The position numbers and the translations under genes were made by a program. Of a stretch of 64,000 nucleotides of DNA, positions 33,921-43,227 are shown piece by piece. Position 1 is the stretch's first letter. Each line of letters begins with the position of its first letter. The stretch is from Hypomyces perniciosus (taxonomy: Eukaryota > Ascomycota > Sordariomycetes > Hypocreales > Hypocreaceae), in assembly GCA_008477525.1 (NCBI GenBank), contig SPDT01000010.1, positions 2,480,001 to 2,544,000 of the forward strand. Direction: 5' to 3'. Under the pieces are notes generated by a model. It worked only from the letters and a program-made list of their open reading frames with translations, was not told where the DNA came from and did no database searches.

Positions 33921-34647
33921 TGTGACGATCTGGCTGATTCCCAAGGAACAAACCGAGGTTCGTGGGTTTATATTGGCAGAGAGGTTAGTATTTCATAGAA
34001 CTGGTGGATTCAGGTAAATAATTATATTAACGACTGTTTAAGTAACCATACTAAATGAGTGATAAGCCAGTTGTATATATACAAAGGAAATTTCCTTCAT
34101 CATCAGAAGATGTAACTACGTCTTTTATGATTTTGTGTCCTCAATTATCTAGATATATTGTTGGGACTAACTGACATGCCCAACACACAGGCATCTTTTC
34201 TTCTTAGCTATAAAATATAAGCAAGTAGTCTTAGTTTAATACACATCAACATTCTTCTCCTTCAACTCTTTAACCCTAACTTATCAGTTATAGGCTCTGG
34301 AAACCTACGGAGCCAGAGATTGTTCAATCTGGCTGTCAGCATCATGATCAAATCATCTACAGTGTCATTTATGAATTATCTCCAGCCGCTTCATGGTTCT
34401 ATTAGCGGTGCTACCGCACGCCCTACCTATAAGTTCGCTTCCTGGGTGTGGTTTGTGTGTGTGTGCGTGTGTGTGTGTGCATACATTTCCCTCTCGACAA
34501 AGTATATTATCGATTACTAGGTGATCTGGTATATGCTTCAATGATTGCTTCTTTTGAACATCGGATTAGTCCGTTGGTCCTATATTGATCCACGGTACAT
34601 ACCGTCCGAGACCCTTTATACGGCCATAAGAGTATCGGGTTATAACA
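33921..34647 (-). repeat. LTR (family A) carrying a nested LTR-type insertion
   Basis: The block starts TGTGACGATCTGG and ends GGGTTATAACA. Its first ~230 bp match the LTR at 53370-53756 and, in reverse, that at 58848-59203; the end matches GGGTYATRACA of the same family. A 344-bp family C element is nested at 34158-34501. Without the insertion it is about 380 bp, close to the 387 bp of the 53.4 kb copy. No matching 5-bp duplication was seen at its outer ends, and no internal region adjoins, so it is probably an old solo LTR. Minus strand is inferred from the orientation of U3/U5 ends in the other copies. Confidence 0.7.
34158..34501 (+). repeat. LTR-type insertion (family C), nested
   Basis: 344 bp starting TTGTTGGGACTAACTGACATG-like and ending CCCTCTCGACAAA, the mirror of the copy at 32103-32521. 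Flanks are ATATA (34153-34157) and GTATA (34502-34506), a 5-bp duplication with one change. It contains a (GT)n run at about 34455-34480, where family C carries a CA/GT repeat. Confidence 0.75.
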
Positions 34648-35305
34648 ATATTGTACACCTTCACCTATTGAGTCTCCCGCGTTGCTTGCAATCCAGGCGA
34701 TGGCGATAATGGAAATCCCGATGACGGCGGTCCAGTGATTTCTAGTGGCGCAGATGGTGTGTGAGCTGATGCAACCGTTCGCTAATGAGGGTAGACTGAA
34801 TCGAACCGATTGCTTGACTCCCTAACTGCGGTTAACATATATGAAGGAACTGTGCGATCCTTCAATCGGGAAGACTCCACGATGGTGTCCAGGCCTCGTC
34901 ATTGTCGTCGATGCGAATGTTTCATTGCTGAATGCTGCCATCTCTGCGCAGTTGTTGTTGTTGTTGTTGTTGTAGGGGTGGTGGCTCTTGTTGTCCCCAT
35001 CAAAGCGACTGAGACATCACTCTACATCAATCCTTTCAATGATTCTAATCAGATTGACTGCGATTGATGGTAATAAATCAGAGCACCAACTCAAGTTATA
35101 TGGGTTGACAAGAATATACAGTAAAAGTGCTCTATACTAATACTAGTACCACCACTACTACTCGGAGACCCACTGACATGCGCCCTACGCCTTACTGTCG
35201 TCGTCGACCCACACTTTACAAGCTCGTGCAAGACTTGAGTCAGAAGCAAGCAACCAACTTGTTGCTGAACATTGCCAACCAAGATTCCATCTCAGTTTCC
35301 CCAAC
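34648..35305. other. Promoter region of the homeodomain regulator
   Basis: About 660 bp of normal composition. It has a (TTG)n microsatellite at about 34948-34972 and a CCACTACTACTC stretch near 35148. No gene is supported; the 85-codon frame at 34810 is explained by the trinucleotide repeat. Confidence 0.45.
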
Positions 35306-38120
35306 ATGGAGATCCCGGAAAATCATCCAAGCGAGGTGAGCGTTGGCACAGTTGATAGTTACAGTTTCTATTGGGATATGGAAGACTGGGGGCCAGGCCA
35401 GACCTCCGGAGCTGTCGGAGAATCGTCGCAATACGGGCACACAGCAAGCCCGCGTCCCGAGAACACTTCTTTAGCTACATTAGAGAGTCTTCAGCTCGCA
35501 ATGGGCACGATACAAGATACACCGGTCTATCTTTCAGAAGGCCATGGGAATGCAGTTGCCTCAAACAACCCGTCCGCGGATTCATCGCCGCGAGCCAGGA
35601 TCCGACCGCTTATCACACAAGACTCCGTCAGGGTCCTGAGGCGCTGGTACGCAACAAACAAGCATCATCCATACCCCAGTAAAGAGGCGAAAGAGACTCT
35701 GAGTAGCGTGACTGGTCTTGACATGACACAAATTACCAACTGGTTCGCGAACGCAAGGAGGCGTGCGAAAGCAGCTGCGGCAACCACTCGGCCATCTTCC
35801 ACACATAACGAGCAGCCTCCAGCGGGCATAGATATCCCCCCACGACATCCGACTCCGGGAATCTTTGAGAGTATGGACCCTCTTCAAAGATGGGCCAACT
35901 CTCCTCCGGAAGACGAGCCAGCCTCCGCGTCAGCCATCTCAAGGGCCATCAATGCAGCAGACCCTGCTTTGGAACCACAGGCATACGCTTCCCCCGCTCC
36001 AAGGTGCTCTGGCGGCAACTCAAGCGCATCATTGAGCAACCGGTCCTCCGCTAGCAGATATCATGAACTGTCGAGCGATGGTTCTATCGCCTCTACGCAC
36101 TCCTCAGCCAGCGGAATAGCTCCATCGACCTTTCCGATTTTTCGTCCGAGTCTAAGACGCCGTCGTCGTAGAAAACAAGCCATTCAACACCGACAAGAGC
36201 CTCCTCAACAGTCAAAAGGGCTTTTCCAATGCACATTCTGCACCGAAGAGTTCAGAACCAAATACGATTGGCAACGACACGAGAAAACATGGCACCTGCC
36301 GTTGGATCGCTGGGTTTGTGCACCAACTGGACCACTTTCTCTGCATCCAGACACAAACGCCTTGATGTGCGTCTTCTGTGGCAAGGAGAGCCCAGATGCG
36401 GCGCACATTGAGTCGCACAATTTCTCTCTGTGCAACAGGAGAAAGGAGGGGAGGACATTTTATAGGAAAGACCACTTGATGCAACATCTCCGACTCGTTC
36501 ATCACGTCAGCGTCCCCGGAAATAGCTTTGATTCATGGAAGGTATCTGCACCTCAGATCCGATCGCGATGCGGCTTTTGCGGCCGTTGCCTAGATGACTG
36601 GTCGATGAGAGTTGAACATCTCGGGGAACATTTCAGGACTGGAAGCACGATGGAAAACTGGCGAGGCGACTGGGGATTCGAGCCTTCTATCATATCGTCA
36701 CTTGAAAACGCGCTTCCTCCTTGTAAGATTGAAGCAGCGCGCGACGACTCCTGCTAGCATGAACGCACAGCTGACTCGGCTTTGCAGATTTACTTCATTA
36801 TGAAAGGAATTCTCCATTACCATATAAGGCTGGCAAGGCTACGCCATGGACACCGAGCACCGCATATGAGCTTTTAAAGATGGAACTTCAGTATTGGATC
36901 ATTGACCAGATGGACGACGTTGGCCGGACCCCAAGCGACTCCCAAATACAAGAAGAAGCATGTCGAATTATTCTCAGTGCAGATCTCTTGTCGAGCAATG
37001 ACGCGGGAGATGCTTCATCATGGCTGCGCGATCTTGCAATGTCCTCAACCGAAATCATGCAGAGTGCGATGTTTCAAACAGTACGTGGTCAGGCCGAGAG
37101 CCGATTATCCAGCCTTCGAATCAATGGAAAAGACAATATATTTCAGAATTGCAACCTCGAGAGTCAATTGCAAGACTTCTACGTGGATGCAATGCTTCAT
37201 AGACGTCCAATTTCAGACAGCCAGCTTCAGTCTGAAGCTGCCCGAATCATCCGTCTGACTGAAGAGCTGTCCAACGCGCCATCGGAGGTTGTAGCCAGTT
37301 GGCTTTTGCGCTTGATATCTAGCTGTACGGAATGGCTAGGACAGTTCAAGCAAAGAGCCGCCAAGTCAATGTCTCCAGAGGCGGGTGGGCTCCCTCGCGA
37401 ACTCGAAACCTTACTTCCTTTGTGCCAGGCTCACGGTGAGCACGACAATGAGCCCATTGCCAGTCTGCAAAACTTCCATTTATCGCCAATCGAGGTATCA
37501 ATGGGGGCATTGGGTAGCCATGGGCCCTCTTCTGTGGACCAGGCTGGCTTTTTCATGGATCCATCTGGTGGTATGGGTGGTATGGGCGGTTTCGATGAGT
37601 TGGATCTAGTAATGGAACATGCTCCAGTTGATCCACCAAATCCAGAAGATGAAAGATCACCTTTTGCGCAACATCCTAGAGCCAGCCTTCCAACCCAGAT
37701 CTCAGATCCAGAATCACCACGGCTGGGAAATATCACGTCCACCCCGAGTCCCGGGCCATCAACTTCTACCAAGCGGCCACCTTACTTTCCAAATGACGGA
37801 AATGCTTATCGCCGCCTTGCTCGCGACTTGGCTCGGTTTGTTGCATCGGCCATGTCTGAAAAGAATCCCAATAAGCACGTTCCTACGGACGAAGAAATCA
37901 AGTACCAAGCTCGGTGGCTAGAGTTCGACGAGTAAGTGCCCTTGAAAGTTTTTAAATGGAAAGCTTTTAATAGATTGGCCATAGTGATGATCCTTGGAAC
38001 CAGACAGCAGCCGACAATCCTGAGTGGCTACTGAGGTTCAAGCGTGATGTTGGACTCCTACCTCCAGATTCCGGCCCGAGCTTAGGCCTGGTTCAAAGAA
38101 TGATACCCAAACTGCATTGA
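35306..38120 (+). CDS. Homeodomain plus C2H2 zinc-finger transcription regulator
   Basis: Three exons: 35306-36722, 36788-37931 and 37985-38120; introns 36723-36787 (GTAAGA..GCAG) and 37932-37984 (GTAAGT..ATAG). The 898-residue protein has a TALE/KN-type homeodomain at about 97-156 with the recognition helix ITNWFANARRR, then a basic run RRRRRRK (284-290) likely to act as nuclear signal. C2H2-like fingers follow: Cys309, Cys312, His325, His330; a second around Cys355/Cys358/His367/His371; a His-rich segment 389-400; and Cys422/Cys425 with His438/His442. The remaining ~430 residues are acidic or Ser/Pro-rich with a GGMGGMGG stretch near 757. This layout is known from filamentous-ascomycete homeobox/C2H2 proteins. 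It should act in the nucleus; targets unknown. Reading the first exon to its stop would wrongly end the protein at 36757; splicing restores a conserved-looking YERN..PYK segment. Confidence 0.9.
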
Positions 38121-38399
38121 TTACTCCATGATTCATCAAATCCAATCTCATCCTGACAAGGAAAGCTGGGCAGCGGGCTGACTGGGTCATTCGCTAATCT
38201 CATGTAGGTCTTGTCCTTTGGTATGAACAAGTGGTGTCTCTGCGATTTGCATACTATTACAGTTACTAAATCAAGCATAATTGTCAAGTTTTATCAATCA
38301 ATCAAGTGAATTATCTTGAAAATTGATATAACAGAGAGGTTCTAACAAAAGTCTCCGGCTCATAATAGGCTATATGCTTATTCCTATTATTATTTTTAA

Positions 38400-38655
38400 G
38401 GTGAAACACCATATATATACACACATACACCACGCAAGCAAACCCGCAAGGAAACTATAAACAGACGTGTGGTAGCACGGCTAATTGGACCATAAAGCTA
38501 AGGATAACGGGTAAAAGACGCTGCGGCACTACTTAATCATGATTCCGATAGCAGGAAGAGGTGCATATTGGGCTGACAGCTCTCGTTTATTCGTCATAAA
38601 TGCAGCTAGGGGTTAAGAATCGATGGAGAAAGAAGGTTATTGTGTAAATTATCTG
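38400..38655 (-). repeat. LTR fragment (family C)
   Basis: Read on the minus strand this region follows the internal part of the copies at 32103-32521 and 34158-34501: a CATGATTAAG-like string, GCAGCGTCTTTTA, a GTGCTACCAC stretch and a GTGT-rich end. The terminal GACAA/TTGTC motifs are not recognisable, so it is a diverged or partial copy. Confidence 0.55.
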
Positions 38656-38818
38656 AAAGCAAGTAATCCTAACATGGTAGTTCCTGAATGCGGGAATTAC
38701 GTAGGTCCGTATTCGGCAACTGCCATATTCAGCAAAGGAAAACGGACTGGGACAGGAATGACGAATATTCCTGACAAAGCATTAAATGCTCAACAAGGAG
38801 ATCAAGTCACAACTTCCT

Positions 38819-38826
38819 ATAAATAT
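38819..38826 (+). promoter_or_regulatory. TATA box of the 38.9 kb pseudogene
   Basis: TATAAATA lies 84 nt before the ATG at 38903, followed by a CA-rich leader. It supports a former gene. Confidence 0.4.
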
Positions 38827-38902
38827 CTTTCTCTTCTACATCTTGGCATTACGGATAATCTTCTCTATTCCAACACCAAACAATTGTCTCGCGTCACGCA
38901 AA

Positions 38903-39520
38903 ATGAAGCTAGCTCCTATTGTACCGCTTTTCGGCTTGGTCTTTGGCGGCACCTCCCAGGCTCCCCCTGAAAATGAGGAGACGATTTTACTCATGAGTTT
39001 CCTCACCCATTACTCAAAAACAGCTAACTAACAGAACCTTTTTCCAATCATACATCAATGGATATGGAATCAGAAAATGGCCTACGCGAAAACTTCCCAG
39101 ACCGTTTATGGTATTTTGATCACCCTACTGCGCTAAACGCAACCTAGATATTTGGTGGGCACTCTCAAACGCGAATGGCACCGGCCCAGTATTCTGGATG
39201 AAAACCAAACCATTCGACTTATAGAAAACATCTAGTTGAAGCAACACGGTAGACGACACAGGCGCTAGTGGCACTTTAGAGCGGTGCCTTTTCTCTTATA
39301 TCAGGTTTCCTAAAACAATAGGTGCAGTGGATTGGAGACATCCGATTGCTTTAATCCATTTGCATCTACCTGTTACAGTAATGAATCTGGAATTAATGCA
39401 CAAAATGTTACGATCTCTACATTCACGACTACGGATATTTTTGTTCCCTATTATGTAAGGGGTTGCCCTCTCGCAGCCCACCTCCGACAACCTTGGGATT
39501 TGTTGGATGCCTTAAGATAG
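38903..39520 (+). pseudogene. Decayed secreted-protein gene
   Basis: From ATG 38903 the frame gives a signal peptide (MKLAPIVPLFGLVFGG) and about 43 codons. A textbook intron end, GCTAAC branch site and AACAG, lies at about 39020-39034, but the matching donor reads ATGAGT at about 38991 where GTGAGT would be expected, a G-to-A change. Behind it one frame has candidate N-glycosylation sites (NHTS, NAT) but meets a stop, and another open stretch (about 39326-39520) contains a few cysteines. Several stops prevent any full reading. No family is recognised. Confidence 0.45.
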
Positions 39521-40070
39521 TTGGCTATATAAACCCTGTTATGGTTTGTTGTTGTCTTAGGCATCCTGCTCCCCAATTGGGCAACTTTATAGAGCAAAGT
39601 AGGAGGAGGAAAACATCGTAGGGATTCGAGAGTAATCAAGCTGTTAAAATCTCGAGATAATATATTGTGAGTAATGCTATGCAGACAGATAGAAATTGAT
39701 ATTTGCACAGATGATTTATGCACCACCCGCGAATATCTCCCCGCAGCTCATTACACCACATAACTGAAATACTGCACCAATAGGTGTTCAGTATGGAGTA
39801 TCCCTTCTATCTGCTCTATACAAAATCTCCCCAAGCCGACTATTCTTCCAGCCATGTTGTCAGCATAATTTCATCAAATTCGTCTTCAATCCCTAGGTCG
39901 CCCATACTCTCTCCCTGTGACTGCTGTATTTGCTCTATAACTTTTATAACTTTAATGTAAGATCAACTCTATCCACGCTGCTGCTGCTGCTGTTCAGGGC
40001 TGCATCCCCATCAAATCAAATCACATATTCTATCAAACAAACAAACAAATGAAGCTATTCCCAATGATGA
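39521..40070. other. Intergenic with simple repeats
   Basis: No gene. There is a (CTG)n tract at about 39978-39992 and an ACAA/CAAA tract near 40036-40048. Confidence 0.45.
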
Positions 40071-40761
40071 AACAGTCAAATGTATAAGGCCTGATATTTG
40101 ACCTATTTAATTAAATAGTTTAGGGTAGTTTTCCTTCAGGAAATTATTATTCTAGGCCTAGATATATAAAAAAAATAAAAAATATAGCCTGCAGTAGGAA
40201 TTAAACCTATAACCTCTTTATAATAGTTATTTTTAGAGATTATACTATTATATAAATATTCCTATTAGTTATTAACTATACCCTTTATTATAATCTATAT
40301 ACTATATAGCTTAGCTAGCCTTTAATGTAAATCTAGCCCAGTAACGCCGCTTTATATATATCGCGATACTATATACATTATTGCTACCTAAACATATTAA
40401 TAACACAACCTTATTTATATATACGCCCTTAATATAATAAGTCTTTTAATTGTTAACTCGTCTCTTTATTGCAGTATTTTATTGCAATTCAAAAATGCCT
40501 TTTAAGTTATCTTTAACATTAACCTCTCAGCGACTTCCTATAAAGCCATCAACACTTAAAAAGGTATAATGCTTAAAGAATTAACTGCGAAAAGGTGCAA
40601 TTACACTTAAAGGGAATTTTGTTCTTGAGGGGGAGAAGTAGAGCGATTAAATCGGTATTAACACTAAGGAAATTAAGGGATAAGGGCACTGAGGAATTAG
40701 GAATAGCATCACCTAATCAAATGTATTAAATTAAATTAAATCTGGTCAAACAGTCAAATGT
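40071..40761. mobile_element. Insertion bounded by 13-bp direct repeats, unclassified
   Basis: AACAGTCAAATGT stands at 40071-40083 and 40749-40761 (a third copy at 40780-40792), enclosing ~665 bp of very AT-rich sequence. The inner ends are related as inverted repeats: TTTGACCTATTTAATTAAAT from 40097 against the complement of 40730-40750. It has no open frame. A tRNA-like segment is embedded (40190-40266). The direct repeats suggest a target duplication; the inverted ends suggest a DNA element. I cannot decide between them. Confidence 0.45.
40190..40266 (-). ncRNA. tRNA-like or SINE head, decayed
   Basis: On the minus strand the stretch has a plausible T arm, with 5-bp stem around the loop TTTAATT (GGTTTAATTCC resembles a B box GGTTCRANNCC after C-to-T change), and a TATAATAGTAT string in the A-box position. 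The anticodon arm (CTCT..AGAG) would need an intron or is degraded. It could be a RIP-hit tRNA gene or SINE head. I would not call it functional. Confidence 0.3.
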
Positions 40762-40792
40762 GGCATCGAAATTCGATCAAACAGTCAAATGT

Positions 40793-41079
40793 AGGGTCCA
40801 GATTTGCTTTGTTTGATCGGGATGCAGCCCTGCTGCTGTTAGAGATTTTTGGTAGCGCATGGAACATCTGTGCAAATAGAAATTTCTATCTGTGTGAGCT
40901 CTATATTATATATGAATTTATCGTGAATATAAAACATTCTCATATATTATTGTATATGAATAATATTATTTCATTGTCACTTTTCAAGGCTTCAAGTAAA
41001 AATCTCTTTCTCTCTCTATTGTAACATGTCTATCGCTTAAATAAATAGCATTAAGTGTATTAAGTAGCGTCTGATACTA
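40793..41079. other. Intergenic, nothing recognised
   Basis: AT-rich single-copy-looking sequence between the insertion and the MITE; an 88-codon frame starting near 40758 is low-complexity and was not accepted. Confidence 0.4.
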
Positions 41080-41163
41080 CAGTGGGGAGAAGAAAGTTTC
41101 AGTACCTAAACTTTTGTAAGCCAACTCTATAGAAAATTTACCGAAACTTTTTGCCTGGCACTG
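41080..41163. mobile_element. Tc1/mariner-type MITE, copy 2
   Basis: An 84-bp element begins CAGTGGGGAGAAGAAAGTTT and ends TTTTTGCCTGGCACTG, with TA on both sides (41078-41079 and 41164-41165). CAGTG/CACTG termini with a TA target are characteristic of Tc1/mariner-type elements. It matches the copy at 18292-18371. Confidence 0.75.
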
Positions 41164-41569
41164 TACGGAGTACAATCACCTAATTCCAGTGACTTGGGTA
41201 CTGACTGCACTGACAACACTCGGAGAAGTACGGAGTACACGCTAATGAAACTTTCAATGGGTAAACTATAAATGACATCACATTATGCCAGGTTATAATA
41301 CTAGCTTCGTGTTTCCCCTGAAGATGTGCAAGGGTATTCTATCCGCTATTCCCTATGAGGGTGATTTGAAGTGTATTCCTACCAAGTGCAATCGGCATAA
41401 TTTTCATGTCCTTGTGTAGAGAGCTTATGCAACAGTGTTCCCATTTAGGCTGTCGAGAAGGGGAAACAAATTGAATGATGAAAAATAACTTCCCCTTGAA
41501 TAAAGGGATTATGAAAATGGTTTGAAGAACCGCACAAAGGTTAATAAGGGGATATGATGTCCGCCGTTT

Positions 41570-41971
41570 CTAGTTTCTTCTGACCCGAAGATCATAATTT
41601 TCAACATCTCCATTGAGAGACCATTCCCAATATCCACCAGATAAAGTTCCTGAACCTTGAAGACATTGCGAGATGATGTTGTCTATTGCATTCTATTACA
41701 ATAGTTGATCTTTATGTAATCACAAATTGTGGCGTCACCTTTAGCTTACTCGGCATTGAGCCTTCGAACCAGTCCCGGAATATTGAGCATGAACCCAAAC
41801 GCGGGTTCCGCTGCAGAAGTAGTCGTGGGAAGTGGACTGAGAGTTGCAGATTTGGTATGCGGCCTGTTGAAAAGCGTTGAGGTTGCAGCCCCGAATTTGG
41901 TCCGAATAGCATTGAGCAGCATTTGCCGTAGTGCTAATGAAAGCGAAAGAGAAAGGGAGGAGAGAGCGCAT
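41570..41971 (-). CDS. Small secreted six-cysteine protein
   Basis: Two exons on the minus strand, 41971-41750 and 41692-41570, with an intron 41693-41749 (57 nt, GTAAGC..ATAG, phase 0). The product has 114 residues. Residues 1-19 form a signal peptide (MRSLLPFSFAFISTTANAA). The mature part has six cysteines (21, 29, 42, 53, 73, 84), a helix-like NAFQQAAYQIC segment, and a C-terminus with GGYWEWSLNGD and YDL. The spliced frame keeps protein-like composition through to the stop, while the unspliced frame stops right after the donor. A TATATAAG box is on the minus strand about 90 nt upstream. I do not recognise a named family; six evenly spread cysteines, small size and secretion fit an effector- or lectin-like protein. 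It is not RIP-damaged although LINE sequence starts 1.2 kb away. Confidence 0.75.
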
Positions 41972-43212
41972 CTAAGAACTTTGCGATAATATCAAGAATT
42001 GGCGCTTAGGTTTAAGAAGAAGCGAATAAGGCGACTTGGTAGTTTAAAAGGGAACCTACGTCTTATATATCTTATACATCTAATAAAAGTAAAGTATAGA
42101 TAGTATGTACGCAAATATTCAGCACTAATGAATCATATAAGCACTTGACATGCTACTGCATATTTAACCTGGTAATTCCGAACTGGAAAAGCATCCACCA
42201 ATTGCTGTTGGGCGAAAGTCAGACGGCTGACTAGCCCGTTAGGCAGCTTTGACGGTCTCACCAACGTTCTAACTTATGATATTGAAGCTTTTCTCCTATT
42301 AAACGGGAATTTGAAAAGTATTATAGCAGTTCCAGAACTTTGTTCTCGATCTTTCTATTGAGTGTATGTTTGCTAGAGAGAGCCATGTTGTTGGAGCCTA
42401 GTTTGTTGGGACTTGACGATTCAGATTTACGTTGCAGCCACGGATAAATGATTCGACCGCAACCCTGTTCCGGGCCAATTCTGTGGGAATATTCTGTAGA
42501 GCCAAGACAATCGGGCGGGTCGTTCTATGAACATGGTTATGGATCAGTGGAACTCCTCGTAAAGACTTAGATTATCCAGGGGTCCTGTAATCCGTCATCA
42601 GGCTTTGAATAACCCTTCATTGGCGTGAATTAATATGTGTTATTGTAAAACGTGAAGATATGTCGGCCAGAATGTTTCAGCTTACCCCAAGCCTTCATAC
42701 AATCTATCAATTGTCTTGCTGCGGTATTGATGTATCTGTGTCCTCTAGTTATTCTCTTTCCCAGTATTAGCTAAAATTCACTTATATTACCACCATAGCG
42801 CCCGCTGCTAATACGACATAGCGCCCGCTGTAGCTGATGTTTGAACATGCTATTAAATTAACTCATTTGACTACTATGTAGTAAGGACCAGGAGGACTTC
42901 CAAGACAATAAATAACTTACTATGCACGGGTTATTAGAATCCTCAAAGAATTTAAACCACGTAAAGGAAATATGTGCATGAATCTATGGTATCCATCACC
43001 TAATTGTTAAGGACATTTAATTGAGGCGAACTACCTTCTACACCAGTGAGTGATACCTTTGACTGAGAAAAGACTCAGTTGCCCTACCAATATAAACCCA
43101 ACTCATACAGTTTATTCCCGAGGAAATAACCTGGGTCCTTTTATAGGGTCTTGGTTTTATTCGTATAGTACTTCTTTTAGGCCTGACCGAGAATATAGTG
43201 TGCCCCTAAATT
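41972..43212. other. Intergenic, one short direct repeat
   Basis: No gene. A 14-bp direct repeat CATAGCGCCCGCTG stands at 42794-42807 and 42817-42830, with a 9-bp spacer; it is GC-rich in AT-rich surroundings and might be a binding site pair or a small duplication. Confidence 0.45.
42061..42069 (-). promoter_or_regulatory. TATA box of the six-cysteine protein gene
   Basis: Read on the minus strand the string is ATATATAAGA, about 90 nt before the ATG at 41971. Confidence 0.4.
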
Positions 43213-43227
43213 AAAGGTAGGGTCAGA
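43213..43227 (+). repeat. Target-site duplication, left copy (LINE 3)
   Basis: AAAGGTAGGGTCAGA is repeated at 46937-46951 after a poly(A) tail. The leading A residues are ambiguous, leaving at least 12 bp. Confidence 0.88.

Larger units (their letters stand above)
38121..38902. other. Intergenic with an LTR fragment
   Basis: Downstream region of the regulator gene and upstream of the 38.9 kb pseudogene. A family C LTR fragment occupies 38400-38655. A TATA box is at 38819-38826. Confidence 0.45.

Noticed and set aside
34810..35067. 85-codon frame with a poly-valine run
   Set aside because: The run is a translation of the (TTG)n microsatellite; the rest has no support.
36212..36505. Minus-strand open frames inside the homeodomain gene
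   Set aside because: They are shadows of the coding strand, which has clear zinc-finger residues and spliced continuation.
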